The translations under genes were made by a program, and so were the position numbers. 64,000 nucleotides of DNA from Mercenaria mercenaria (taxonomy: Eukaryota > Mollusca > Bivalvia > Venerida > Veneridae): positions 48,884,501 to 48,948,500 of the forward strand of contig NC_069373.1 of the NCBI RefSeq assembly GCF_021730395.1, in the 5' to 3' direction. The first letter of the stretch is position 1. Each line of letters opens with the position of its first letter. This document shows, one piece after another, positions 33,901 to 44,100 of the stretch. Under the pieces are notes generated by a model. That model was given only the letters and a program-made list of their open reading frames with translations. It had not been told where the DNA came from and made no database searches.

Positions 33901-34531
33901 TCTCAATAACTAAAATATTATCATGAAAACGTTCTCCTAAATTCACGAAGGTTTATTCAGATTTTCGCGAAATCTATTGTTTTCGAAAATTTTATGATTT
34001 TCATATGCAAAAATATGCCACCATACCCTTCGAAAACAGCAATCTCTCAACTAAAGAGATATCGTCACACACCTCTTTCTGAAAACTATGGGATGATGTA
34101 GTTTCACCAAGTTCTGCCGCTAACGTCACTGATTCTGATGTAATTAATGAATGCCTTTCACCACCTGCAAATTTTAAAAATGGCGACACTACATTTTGTC
34201 TTTATTCAAATGTTTAATGCTATGTTGTTACCACATCTTTCTCTTCAAGTTTAGACTGTTATAATAAAAATGCATTAGATAGTAAAATTTATGATCCTTT
34301 GTTTCTTCTAGCACAAACTCTACTGATTACCTTCTTTTCAAATAGTTGAATATTACCTAAATTGTCAAGCACCAGTCCTTCCTGTTCGTCAGTTCGTTGT
34401 TGTTTCTTTCGCCACATACCTCCACCAGTGATGCGGTTTTTCTGTGGTCGTGACATCGTTCCCCTGACACCGCCTCGTAATGTCCGCTTTAGAAGATAGA
34501 GTAAGGATTTATTAGGCCCCTGTTTTAACAT
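18660..34531 (-). CDS. TRP-like six-transmembrane ankyrin cation channel, gene B (intact)
   Basis: Exons 5' to 3' on the minus strand: 34531-34357, 34164-34073, 32394-32254, 31831-31726, 29885-29747, 28702-28618, 27431-27258, 26518-26445, 25626-25444, 25090-24917, 23778-23623, 21042-20956, 20535-20352, 20034-19835, 18945-18660. All have AG/GT borders and consistent phases, and total 2256 bp (751 aa). Residues about 1-58 are basic, 137-217 ankyrin-like (TPLHHAI, GTLPLKIAMDN), 329-389 S1-S2, 390-447 S3-S4, 448-499 S4-S5 linker plus S5, 500-528 pore, and 529-590 S6 with the post-S6 helix. Residues 591-656 are a charged helical segment and 657-751 a polar tail. Six-helix cation channels of this type assemble as tetramers in a membrane. 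The S6 style (CIVILLNILIAQVTDTYQ) is TRP-like. I cannot assign TRPA, TRPV or TRPN, and the gating stimulus is unknown. An AATAAA signal lies about 40 bp past the stop (complement of 18614-18619). Confidence 0.85.
19475..19762 (-). mobile_element. tRNA-derived SINE in the last intron of gene B
   Basis: The minus-strand head reads ggggcctctgtggccgaggg (A-box-like). Internal blocks follow (tttgcccctcaac, ggggcacctggggcc, agtcgccatatgg). The same family occurs at 49519-49755 and 63433-63685. The matching intron of gene C has no copy, so it inserted after the B/C split. Confidence 0.8.
19835..20034 (-). CDS. Gene B exon 14, charged helical C-terminal segment
   Basis: 200 bp. It encodes an acidic stretch (EYEDIEELKDVLTKWE), then PPLNEMNKYVKDIWDTLDNH and a Leu/Gln-rich end (LLTIQHRLVRQENTLRDIQ), consistent with a coiled coil that could help subunits assemble. 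Highly conserved in A and C. Confidence 0.85.
20352..20535 (-). CDS. Gene B exon 13, S6 and post-S6 helix
   Basis: 184 bp. It encodes the pore-lining S6 (VSVILMVCFLFTCIVILLNI) followed by LIAQVTDTYQKVQQDAQRGL and NRAWIVAKVELNSFF. The 'LLNILIAQ.TDTYQ' pattern is the strongest family signature in the window. Confidence 0.9.
20956..21042 (-). CDS. Gene B exon 12, pore helix and acidic pore loop
   Basis: 87 bp, phase 2 at both ends. It encodes TFWGILFVGVRSLTKAQPVV then DYTGEDGYG. The hydrophobic helix followed by an acidic loop fits a cation-selective pore region. Family-specific selectivity cannot be read from it. Confidence 0.85.
21336..21935 (+). repeat. Interspersed repeat R1, copy 2 (gene B intron)
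   Basis: Starts near gtgcgaggttggcatgccct and runs to a TA-rich end after ggctgtgattgaagtac. Contains ttttgaagcaacccgtctg, shared with copy 3. The equivalent gene C intron lacks it. Confidence 0.65.
22000..23350 (+). repeat. 40-bp minisatellite array in gene B intron
   Basis: The core at about 22690-23340 has some 16 units of 40 bp (agcatcgggaaagcacg, then atttataacgagtaatcata). Linkers alternate between tat and tac, giving an 80-bp higher-order period. Diverged units also occur at 22000-22160. The same theme, more diverged, fills 47920-48620 in the matching intron of gene C. Confidence 0.9.
23623..23778 (-). CDS. Gene B exon 11, S4-S5 linker and S5
   Basis: 156 bp, phase 2 at both ends. 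It encodes RQTGAYTQILTRIIAHDFI followed by a hydrophobic S5 (QFGVVFLVILLAFSGSFFLS) and the charged RGDRDLDTHNETR. Missing in gene A. Confidence 0.85.
24185..24648. mobile_element. TTAA-flanked MITE with tRNA-like insert (gene B intron)
   Basis: Terminal inverted repeats ttaaagcagcatgcctcca at both ends, bounded by TTAA. The interior at 24296-24375 (minus) has a B-box-like ggagttcgattccc and an A-box-like part. It is therefore either a composite element or a MITE carrying a tRNA-derived piece. No protein is encoded. Confidence 0.7.
24917..25090 (-). CDS. Gene B exon 10, S3-S4
   Basis: 174 bp, phase 2 at both ends. It encodes KLEYFHDTFNWFDMSSSI, the hydrophobic LLICVVPLRF, then the second helix FAFGYLFWTIRIFKFAAVF. 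The helix has few positive charges, typical of non-voltage-gated TRP-type S4 helices. Missing in gene A. Confidence 0.85.
25239..25300 (+). mobile_element. Degraded SINE head in gene B intron (position shared with gene C)
   Basis: ggcccccatggccgagcggt is a tRNA-like A-box head. Its left flank (gccaatataaaaagaaac) matches the flank of the fuller SINE at 49519 in gene C. Both copies therefore derive from one insertion in the common ancestor of B and C. Confidence 0.65.
25444..25626 (-). CDS. Gene B exon 9, S1-S2
   Basis: 183 bp. It encodes FNSFLYILGLFCITYSAIVA (S1), the extracellular loop SPDPAVYNGPLQISRT, and VFEVLSLVMVAQTFCTEINS (S2), ending in LRR. Present in all three genes. Confidence 0.85.
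28825..29053. mobile_element. Palindromic MITE, copy 2 (gene B intron)
   Basis: About 229 bp, same family as 2876-3103, with gagccc / gcggctc ends and ggatccatgctggtcgca arms. The matching gene C intron goes straight from the left to the right flank (tttaaaactgagacgggttc), so this copy is private to B. Confidence 0.85.
29455..29530 (-). mobile_element. tRNA-like SINE relic
   Basis: The minus strand carries an A-box-like ttcatggtagaatgtccgc and a B-box-like gggggttcgatccc at tRNA-like spacing. It lacks a complete cloverleaf acceptor stem, so it is read as a tRNA-derived relic, not a gene. Confidence 0.5.
29747..29885 (-). CDS. Gene B exon 5, ankyrin-like segment
   Basis: 139 bp. It encodes GVAAKLLDNDAFPNARDKYG then TLPLKIAMDNKNDDMCALLL. 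This is an ankyrin-type helix-turn-helix (xLPLKIAxxN). Together with exon 4 (TPLHHAI) it gives roughly two recognisable ankyrin units, far fewer than TRPA or TRPN proteins carry. Confidence 0.8.
30079..30312. mobile_element. Palindromic MITE, copy 3 (gene B intron)
   Basis: About 234 bp, same foldback family as the copies at 2876 and 28825. The matching gene C intron (around 55855) lacks it. Confidence 0.85.
30690..31586. mobile_element. 897-bp TA-flanked nonautonomous element with inverted ends (gene B intron 4)
   Basis: Ends are ctacccag / ctgggtag, with further inverted similarity (ctatatcggcccgata on each side) and a flanking TA on both sides. The ends are rich in the self-complementary motif atatcggcccgatat; the middle is AT-rich. 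No transposase is seen. The empty site survives in gene C (about 56200: atgatatagtaataactcc). Confidence 0.75.
33243..33290 (+). repeat. (GA)n microsatellite
   Basis: A run of GA dinucleotides broken by a short G run, in gene B intron 2. It sits at the site that in gene C received the TTAA element at 58031-58900. Confidence 0.9.
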
Positions 34532-35697
34532 CGCTTATTTTGAAAAGCACACAATTGTAGTCTTAGAATGGCTGCATTTAGATACGCTAAAAATCTTAAC
34601 TCTAAACATAATTTATGCATGTATGCTAATGACTGTACACAGTCATGGCTTAGTTTAATTGATGACAAAGGCTAAACCGTTCTAGTTCTTTTTCGGTTTC
34701 GCTACCAGACGGATTCATGTTAAATAATTAGGCTGAATCTGAATGGGCAGCCATTTTTCATTGTTTATTTTTCTTTCCATTTTTTTTTCATATAGCATTG
34801 TTCCGTATTTTCATTGATATATTATATTAGGTTGTATACCATGTATGTTTTCTGTGTTTGTACCTATTATGTTCAAGAAAAAAAAAGATCTGTACGTCTA
34901 GCTGTCTGTTATATTCAGATTTTACATATTTTAATGAGTGAGTTTATATTGAAAACTTTCTGTATAACGCTGAAATTTTTACAGTGAATATGTAGTTGTG
35001 TAAGTATCCTAAAATATAATCAATAGCGTAAAGTAGTATACATGTACTATAATACTCTACTTTAGATGTAATAACAAGCCCTAATGTGGCATTTTCGTCG
35101 TCAGTGAAAGGTTTATTTACATTTAATGTAACATTTTATGACAATAACGAAAACCCAACACTATAACCTCATTTGGTGTTTGTCTTTAAACATTTGTTGA
35201 AGAGTTTATACATGTACACATTGTAGCGTATGACTCATAAGTTAAAATAAACTTTATTGAATTTATACGTAGTTCTTATTACTTTAATTTGAAGACTATT
35301 TTTTTGTAGAGAAAAAAAAAGATATTAAAATACTTACAATGAAGCAGATAAATGGTGAAATAATCCAATAAAATCAAGATAGGCTTAAATATTTTATTAG
35401 AGGTTGGTCAATATACATAGACTGTTATTTCAGTAATAGGGAAATCAATATATTAATGTGTGACCGGCTATGCTATATATAGCTGTATATATACTGTTTC
35501 CTCAAGCGTGAAATCCGCCGAAAGGGCGATAACTTACAGAAATATCTTTTTATCCGCTTTTCGAAATATTATATATTTAATTTTACATATACCTGACCTT
35601 AATCTTGACCTTATTACTGATTTTAGCAAGGGATTAAACTGCCAATGCATCGTAATATTGATCAGTCTATCAATAATTACGGGACGCTTTGTAAAGC
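34532..35697. other. 5' flank of gene B
   Basis: AT-rich sequence upstream of the gene B start. A block just upstream of the ATG (agtcttagaatggctgcatt on the plus strand) is conserved upstream of gene C, as expected for a shared 5' UTR or promoter-proximal region. No further element is recognised. Confidence 0.4.
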
Positions 35698-36509
35698 TAC
35701 AGTCACACATACGGATATATCCGTGCGTTGAGATACGGTGCGGATGGGATTGGTCTGTTGGGGGATAAGTACGGAGCAGTACGTTTTAGTACGGCAAATA
35801 TGGTGAAAAACGGGGAACAAACAAAACAATACAGGACGCGATTGATACCGCAGTCACACATACGGCGCGGATAGCTACGTTTAGCTACGGATAGAAACGT
35901 AGTAATTCGTACTGATCCGTATCTGAGCCGTACGAATTGGTACGGATTGATAAGGGTTACTACTTTAAAGTACGGCTCAGGTACGGATCGATACTGATCA
36001 GTACGAATTACTACGTTTCTATCCGAAGCTAGACGTAGCTATCCGCGCCGTATGTGTGACTGGGGTATTAGTAAGGATAGGTACGGGGTACTCCGTTGAA
36101 TTACGTTTTATTGCGTCCGGCGCTCGGACGAGTCTGCGGTGAACTACATTAATATTCAACTACGCTTAAGTACGGACTGCTTCAGATAACTACGTTCAGC
36201 TACGGCAAGGTAGGTTTTAGTACGGATAACTACGTTTTAGTACGTTTAACTACGTATGAATACGTTGCAACCAAGTTGGAGTAAAGTCACGCTCAAATGG
36301 CTACGGATCTCTCAAACTTTTGTGCATGTTCAGAAGTTTGAGAAACTTCCAAGTTTCGGATAAGTCTTGAATACGTTTTGACCGAGTGTTGGTACGGATT
36401 GATACAGATAACTACTTTGAGGTACGGCTCAGGTACGGATCTATACGGATTACTACGTTTCTATCCGTGGTTAGACGTAGCTATCCGCGCCGTATGTGTG
36501 ACTGGGGTA
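35698..36509. mobile_element. TACGG-rich foldback element, copy a
   Basis: Inverted ends cagtcacacatacgg / ccgtatgtgtgactg flanked by TA. The interior is dominated by repeated TACGG/ACGTA words. It contains a nested hairpin at 35846-36067 of the same family. Confidence 0.75.
35846..36067. mobile_element. Nested 222-bp hairpin inside copy a
   Basis: Near-perfect palindrome with ends cagtcacacatacggcgcgg / ccgcgccgtatgtgtgactg. It interrupts the line that runs unbroken in copy b (acaggacgcgaat), and a TA lies on both sides. Confidence 0.75.
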
Positions 36510-36537
36510 TAAGGAAAATGATATGTGTATTTTAAGC

Positions 36538-37104
36538 TACAGTCACACATACGGATAAGTCCGTGCGTTGAGGTACGGTGCGGATGGATGGAATTGGTCT
36601 GTGGTGGGGGTGGACACGGATAAGTACGTAGCAATACGTCTAAGTAAGGGAAAAATGGTGAGAAACGGGGAGTAAAAAATACAGGACGCGAATAAGTACT
36701 ACGTTGAACTAAGTTTTCCTCCGCCTAGCAACTTGCCCAGCGCGCGACGGGTCTGCTGTGAACTACGTTGAACACTACGGTTTAGTACGGGCTGCCCCGG
36801 ATAAATACGTTCAGCTATGGATCAATACGGCAAGGTACGTTTCAGTACGGATAACTACGTTTTAGTAGGTGTAAGTTCCAACCAAGTTGGACTAAAGTCA
36901 CGCTCTAATGACTACGGATCAAACTTTTGTGCATGTTCAAAAGTTGGAGAAACTTGCACATGTGGGATAAGTCTTGAACAAGTTTTGTTACGGATTGATA
37001 CGGATTAATTCTTTGAGGTAAGGCGCAGGTACGGATCGATAGGATTACTACGTTTCTATCCGTGGCTTGACGTAGCTATCCGCGCCGTATGTGTGACTGG
37101 GGTA
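36538..37104. mobile_element. TACGG-rich foldback element, copy b
   Basis: Same ends and order as copy a without the nested hairpin (ctacagtcacacatacgg to gtgtgactggggta). Confidence 0.75.
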
Positions 37105-37152
37105 TTAAACGGTACATTAGAAGAGGACAAGTGTATTTACAATACTTTGTAT

Positions 37153-37861
37153 TACCCCAGTCACACATGCGGCGCGGATAGCTACATTTAGCCACGGATA
37201 GAAACGTAGTAATCCATATCGATCCGTACCTGAGCCGTACCTCAAAGTAGTAATCCGTATCAATCCGTATTAACACTTGGTCAAAATATATTCAAGACGT
37301 ATTCCAAACTTGCAAGTTTCTCTAACTTTTGAACATGCACAAAAGTTTGAGCGATCCGTAGCCATTTGAGCGTGACTTAGTCCAACTTTGTCGAAACTTA
37401 TTCATCCGTAGTTAAACGTACTAAACGTAGTTATCCGTACTAAAACGTACCTTGCCGTAGTTTGACATGATGTCAAAGATAATCGTAATGAAAACGCTGG
37501 CTACACGTGGTCTATTTATATGAAACTTACCGACCCGTAACTAAAACTTAATGCGAACGTAGTCATGCGTATTGATCCGTAGCTTAACGTAGTTATCCGA
37601 GGCTGTCCGTACTTAAGCGTAGTTCAACGTAGTTCACCGCAGTTCCGTCCATGCGCTGGGCAAGTTGTCAGGCGCAGTAAAACGTAGTAAAACCGTACTT
37701 ATCCGTACTTATACGCGTCCTGTATTTTTTGTATCCCGTTTCTCACCATTTTTCCCGTACTAAGACGTACTGCACCGTACTTAACCGTGTCCGCTCCCCA
37801 ACAGATCAATCCCATCCGCACTGTACCTCAACGCACGGACATATCCGTACGTGTGACTGTA
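37153..37861. mobile_element. TACGG-rich foldback element, copy c (inverted)
   Basis: Same family in the opposite orientation: starts taccccagtcacacatgcgg and ends tacgtgtgactgta. Only about 50 bp separate it from copy b, so b and c form a large head-to-head inverted pair. Confidence 0.75.
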
Positions 37862-38960
37862 GCTTATAGAAATACGCATGTTTGTAGTTTAGTTGACTAT
37901 TCATTAATATCTATAGTGTTATTATAATAAGCTTACTTACATGCATGTATTTGACGGACATGGATATTCTGGCCACTGTGCCATTACATTCTCTTTGAAT
38001 AGTTAAGTTAACATACCAAATGTTAGTTGTGTTGCTATAAGTTGTTTGTAACTCGACTGAAAAAGATACATTTTTAAACACAGTTCACAGAAATGGACAT
38101 GTATTTACTATTTAGGGATATTAAGTAATAACTGATAAACTCGTTTTCGGCGAGTATGATGAATGTATGTCTGTCTTTTCAAACACGGTCTATGATATTT
38201 CGATGAGATGTTAACAGCCTGTTGTTACCCATTTCCCCCGGGTACGGAAGGTAGGCCTTTAAGGTAAAACTTTGAGTAATCGCCCTAAACCAAACGAAAA
38301 GCAAACATTTCTATGGTTCAATTGTAAGGTTATATAGCAGTAATTCGGTCAAAAATGTGCTTCCATGGCGTAATCGAAAGAAGTCCATAATAAATAGATA
38401 CTAGTTTTTCCATTTTTCGCGAATTTGCGCGTAAAGCGGGGGCCAAATGTGCATTATTTCACTTTTCACATTGGAATGAATTTTACATGAAATAAGATAC
38501 TTTTCATGCTTATTTTCGCATGTTTGCGTGTTGTTTACGTGAAAACGAAAGTAGGATATGTTTATTCTGCGAACCGCTTTCTGAAATGCGGCAATATAAG
38601 GGTACCTAACTTCAGTTGACTTGCATTTCACTGCATACTATTCAACACCCCTTTTTCTTTTCGTTTTCTTGAAGCAAATGTATGGATATCTTGTGGAAAA
38701 TAGGTCTACGACGGAATGAAAATCTCGAAACTGTATCAAAATTGTTCTGAAGTAGCTGAATTTTATATGAAATAAAGAACAATTTCTTTTATTGGTATAT
38801 AACCTGTTAAAAAGCGATATTGAAATTATACGCGGCTAAGCGTCTTTTCAATAGTAAGAGATCTAACGATAATAAGTTTGATTTTGTAACAAGTAGGAAA
38901 TTATTTGTTCAAACTAAACTGAAGACTAAGTTATTATTTTATTAAAGAGAAAAAATAAAG
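37862..38960. other. Intergenic sequence
   Basis: Nothing recognisable. AT-rich with no supported reading frame or repeat. Confidence 0.4.
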
Positions 38961-39230
38961 ATGTCAAATATGAGAAAATTCTGGAAATATATCAATAAAT
39001 TCAGGGAAAACATTAGTTCTGAGAATCCTGTCAGTGTGGAAGATTTTAAAACCCATTTTGCAAATGTTTCAAATGAGGCTCAAGGTCAGTTTGATATCAA
39101 CGACTTTACGAATTCACAAAATGATTTTGTATATATACATGTAGATGAGCAAGTTGGATCTATTTCTGTTGATGCAGAAAAAAACGTGTCTTTGTTGAAT
39201 TGCTACAAAAGTTGTGATTTTGAAAATAAT
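38961..39230 (+). mobile_element. Fragment of a LINE (region between endonuclease and reverse transcriptase)
   Basis: The frame encodes KFWKYINKFRENISSENPVS then VEDFKTHFANVSNEAQGQFD. This resembles the linker between the endonuclease and reverse transcriptase domains of CR1/jockey-type LINE proteins (a 'FWKxI... FxxHF' pattern). Neither catalytic domain is present nearby, so it is a short truncated fragment. Confidence 0.5.
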
Positions 39231-39627
39231 GTCGCTGATTACTTTACAGATTGTAGTGATTTTATATCACCCTATATCACACACGTGACATGTACTGCTC
39301 AACAGCGCAGATCTGTGGAGTTTTCAAATTTACTGTCCCTTGCCCCCATAAGTGAAATCGGCCAAAATTAAATTTCGAAAGAACTCTTTAATTTTGCGCG
39401 GTTTTACATAGTTTAGAATCTGTTGTTTGATATTCTAAACTTTCTGGAGATTAGAAACGCTAATTGACGGCACAGCAGATCAAAAATGTTATGGTGAGGA
39501 CACATCAAGGCATGAAAGTCAATATATACACATACAATTTTGTTTTTAATTCTACCCTCATTAGCAGTGTAGCATCATTTTTATTATTTTCAACTCACGT
39601 AACGCATACTTAGCCCACCACCTATGC

Positions 39628-39688
39628 ATTTCGTCAATCTGGGGGATGTTTCGTCAATCTGGGGGATGTTTCGTCAGTCTGGTGGATG
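39628..39688 (+). repeat. Short tandem repeat, 21 bp x 3
   Basis: Three consecutive units of atgtttcgtcaatctggggg type, the third slightly diverged. Confidence 0.85.
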
Positions 39689-41114
39689 GTGGGGTCCCCA
39701 TGAAATAGATAAATAGCCATATATGGGGTGGGGGCATTTTATGTTCGCAAAATGATGCAAAATTGACCGTATATTATTCCTAATGACGAAGTACGTTAAA
39801 TTACGCCAGAAAATGATAAAACCCGATGTATTTTACATTCTTTGTCTCGTAGCGACAATTTGTAAATTTTGGCTCATTTTGTGCTTGAGGAGTCGGCAAG
39901 TTTAGACGCTCACGTATGTAGACTTCTTTTCGTGCTATTGAAAACATTTTTATCTGGTTTAATTTGCGAAAGATATGTAAAAGTTCAAAACCAGTGAAAC
40001 CCGCTTTTGTTCATAAATTGAATAATCTTAAAGTGGCATGGATCAGTTTCGTATTGTGGCCCGTTACGTTTCTTAAATAAAACAGGTAAATGTACTTTAA
40101 AGGCATTTACAAATGTATAATCAACTGGTTATTTATGATGTTTATAGAACTAATGATTCCCGAGTACAAGTAATTATTGTGCAAAATAAATATATGCTTG
40201 AATCGATTTTCCTAACTCCGTGTTGACGGCTTGGTCTAAAATCTTACCTGAGATAACGGAAGTCAGACGAAATGAAAACGGTAACCCATCCATCCAATTT
40301 CAGCTCACATTTGAGGAAAAAGTAAACGGCTATGAGACACTTTTCTTCCCGCCATTATTTTCGTCTGGTCACAATGCTTTAAAAATATACGTATGTTTTA
40401 GGTCAGTCATTTGCAGATAAGATGGTACAGGTCGCGCAAGGTGTGCATTTTGGGCCATTTTTGGCTCAAACTTTAGTGTCCTGAAATCGGAGTTTAACTC
40501 GTTTTTATCATAGAAACAACGGAATCGGCAAGTTGAAAATGTAACATGATGAAGTGCTAAGTATGTGTAATACATCCGTTCAACATTTCCCTGGAATTTC
40601 TCAAAATTGGATTTTTTATGATTATTTTTCGCACTGGTATCAGCGCAAATTTGTGGAATTTTCAATTTTACTTTCCCTTGCCCACATAAACTACAGATGT
40701 TATACATCTTTTGTCACACATTTACAGTTTATCTCATCTGAACAAGAGCGTAAGTTGAACATTCTTTTTATTTGATATAAACAAAAACATTTTTTTTTCA
40801 AGTGGCCATAATGCCATACCATAATTCAGTAAATTATTACAACCTTTCCAATGGTGTGCAAGTTATTTAAGAAATATTCTAACATGGCTCGATTTGATTT
40901 CCAGTTAAACAAAGAAGGAAATCAAGCTCTGTATATTCTACGATAAACAACGGTTGACGCGTGGACCGGTAAGAAAGCATTATGACGACGTCAAATTGCC
41001 GCATGACGTCCGATACATTACCCCTCTAGTAAATGAAGTCTAGCATAATATTCATTAAAATATGTCAATGAGCATGTCAGAAAGCAAACAATCAAGGTCT
41101 TCTTGTGATTTATC

Positions 41115-41160
41115 GTCTAATTTACCACGGTTCTGAACTCTGAACCGTGGTATATTAGAC
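41115..41160. repeat. 19-bp-stem hairpin
   Basis: gtctaatttaccacggttc and gaaccgtggtatattagac pair with one mismatch around an 8-base loop. It may be one end of an unrecognised foldback element. Confidence 0.7.
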
Positions 41161-44100
41161 GTGAAACCACTCGAAGGCCTATAATTCAAGATTCGGGAAG
41201 ATCAATAAAACGGTCAATTATTATAATTGGAAATATTATAAGAGTATATAAAAACATTGTACTTTACTGCATCTGTTTTCTATTAATGTCGGGTCTATTT
41301 CATAACATTTGATTAAAAAGTATGTATCGGAGCGGGATTTTGAAAACCCAGTCAGTCAACGTTAAGGCCTGGTTATGCGAACACTGTACGCGCAAACATG
41401 ACCTTTTTACCATATTACCTGTGAAAAGCAAAATACTGAACGCCATGATACTGTAAAATGTCCGTTTGTGTTATCATGAGATTTATCATACAACGTTTTC
41501 TTTGAGAGTTTCTTTTTATTTAAGTTTTATAAAGTTCGAGTCGTGTCACATCTTTTAAAAACAACACAAGTATAAAACGTTCCACTGTCGTTCTATGATT
41601 TACTTTTACATAACACATCATTGACCATAACCAGCTTCGCTTAGCGTCTAAATTATGAATTCCAGGGGCCCGTATCGCAGTAGTTCATAAATTCCATCCT
41701 AAGTTCTCTCCAAAGTATGGACTCTGAAAACACTTTTTTTTTTCATCTGGTATTACTTGTATCAATTTAGAATGTGTCGTTAATTCAATTTCTGGACAAA
41801 ATCTTATTTTTGTTCGGCGCAGCTTTGGTGGAATAGCCAAATAGTAAAAATGAAACTGCTTAATGTCCTTGATAAACCTTACTCTTAAGTTCTAACTTTG
41901 CCCTAAGTAGGTTTCGTGAAACTGTAGCTGGGCGTATCTGCATTTGTCCACAGTGTTAGATATCTGTCCAGTTAGATGGCGTAAATCACAATAATGCTAT
42001 TTCAAAATTTAGAATATAGCTTTCTGTCACCGTTCGAACTGAGAAAGATTGAGCGAGAATTATTATGTGTCAGTAGGATAACTTTGGTTTTACTTCTAAT
42101 ATTTTTTTCTACTAACTAGGTTTACAGATATAAATTTAAATGGTAAAACAAAATATAATTATTCCGTTCCCAGTAATTTACTTTGGCGTTCTTGCTTTCG
42201 AGTATTTTGTAATCAATTATCTCGTCAAAAGCACCCCACGACATGTTATTTTGTTAAAGGGGACTTTATTCCAAAAGGGGCATAATACTGTAACACTCGT
42301 AGGTGCTAAGTCAGTAATGGCAGGCGGAAGAGATTAAAGTCAACACAGTTTTAAGTTCATGGTTGTAATGAGCAATATAGATTGCTAGAAATTATTAATA
42401 AACTTTCTGATTTCAATACTCCATAACAATAGTTCTACATCACAAATTCATTATTCTGATGTAAAACAGTTCCAGATATCTATAGTAATCAGATATTTAT
42501 TACTATTTAAACAACTGTCGATTCTTTTGAACGGTAATAATTATTAGCACATTTCCTTTAAGTAGATGTATTGAGTTATCAGGCATACAATATCGTACGA
42601 CTAAGCTTTACTAGTCGCGTAGCAGTTTACAAAGAGTAGTTCTAGTTTTAATATACTTTTTACGTAGGCGTGAAGGTTATTATAAGGTTTTTCCAGTGGC
42701 TCACTTACATTTATAGAGAAAAAGTCTGGCAAGGAAAGTCTAACACCAATGAAATAACGCGGTCTAAAGATGTCGACCAATGAAATGAGCCGTTACAAGT
42801 CAGCATCTCTGGCAAATCTGTCAGAATGACGCCATCTTGAAAGACATCTCCCAGATAAAATATCTTTAGTGATAAAATACATAAATGTAAATAACTGAAA
42901 GTTATATATCATGAAACAAATGGATGCTTTGGATTATAAGGAATTTATCCATGCAAGTTAAGGTTGGTAGAACTGCTTATTTTCTCAGGTAGAAGGCGAA
43001 AGACGTATGTCTTTCACGAATGAAATGAGCGAAAGACATTTCATAATATGGCGCTCACTCAACTTTTGAGCAGAATCGATCTGAAAACAGCTTGTAGTAT
43101 ACATTACAGTAAAATTAAATTGACCAAATGATGGTAAAAAACCTTACTTAAAAACCTTGAAATAATGATTACTGTGAAATCATTAATATTCGTGGGTGAC
43201 TAATTTTCGTTGCTGGGAAACTCAGCGTAACAGACAACCGGAAGTGAAAGATTCCGCGTTAAATCTCAAAATATTTTTGAGGAGATCTGAAGAAATCATG
43301 CATATATCAGTCTAACATCAAACTAAAAAGTGACTAAATTGACATATAATGATGATGTGACTATTTGGAGTAAACTGTTTTTCCAATGGAACTTGATTTC
43401 GAGAATATTGTCAAAGTCTTTCAGTTCTATCTCAAATGTCTATAAAAATGTCTGCCAAAATGTTCTATCAACTTCCAACATGTGAATAAAGCTTTCTTTA
43501 GGCCTTATAAAGTTTATAGTAATAGAATTTCAGGTCTTATAAAAAATAAATAAATAACAACTGAATGTTGTTACAATACTAAGTTTGCCGGGATTATTTC
43601 TTTTACTAGATATCAAAATAGTTACGATCCTGTGACGCATGATAACACATGTTTATAAATATGAAATTTTGATCATGTTATGTCACATTATAATTTACAG
43701 TTAAAAAAAAAAGAAAAAAAATATTTTTTGTTTCAATGAAAATTTTCACAGAAAGGACTACGGCACTGGTGCAAAGGAAATTCACAATAGAAGAGTACAA
43801 TTTATTTGCCTTACTTGTGACAATAAATCGTCCTAAATTGTGGGTTCCCCTTGACCGTAATGATCAAGAGTTGTCGTTGTTTGCGACAGTTTTAGTAAAT
43901 ATCTCAAAATTCAATTATTGAAACAAAACCTACTTAGATAAATCCATTTGTCAGCTTTTTATCATGTTTAAATAAAGGAAGTATGGGAATATTGTATTCA
44001 GTAAATGGTCCAATACCCTTAGTGATCTGGTTTCTTAAACTAAATATTGTCATTTGGTGCATTTCCCCCTTTAAAATAGCTATATAAGCATGCAGTCATT

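Noticed and set aside
35460-35768. 102-codon frame upstream of gene B
   Set aside because: It runs into the TACGG foldback element and has no recognisable domain or codon pattern.
40369-40775. Overlapping frames of 112 and 73 codons on opposite strands
   Set aside because: No similarity, no splice context, and part of the DNA is a diverged repeat of 39300-39360.
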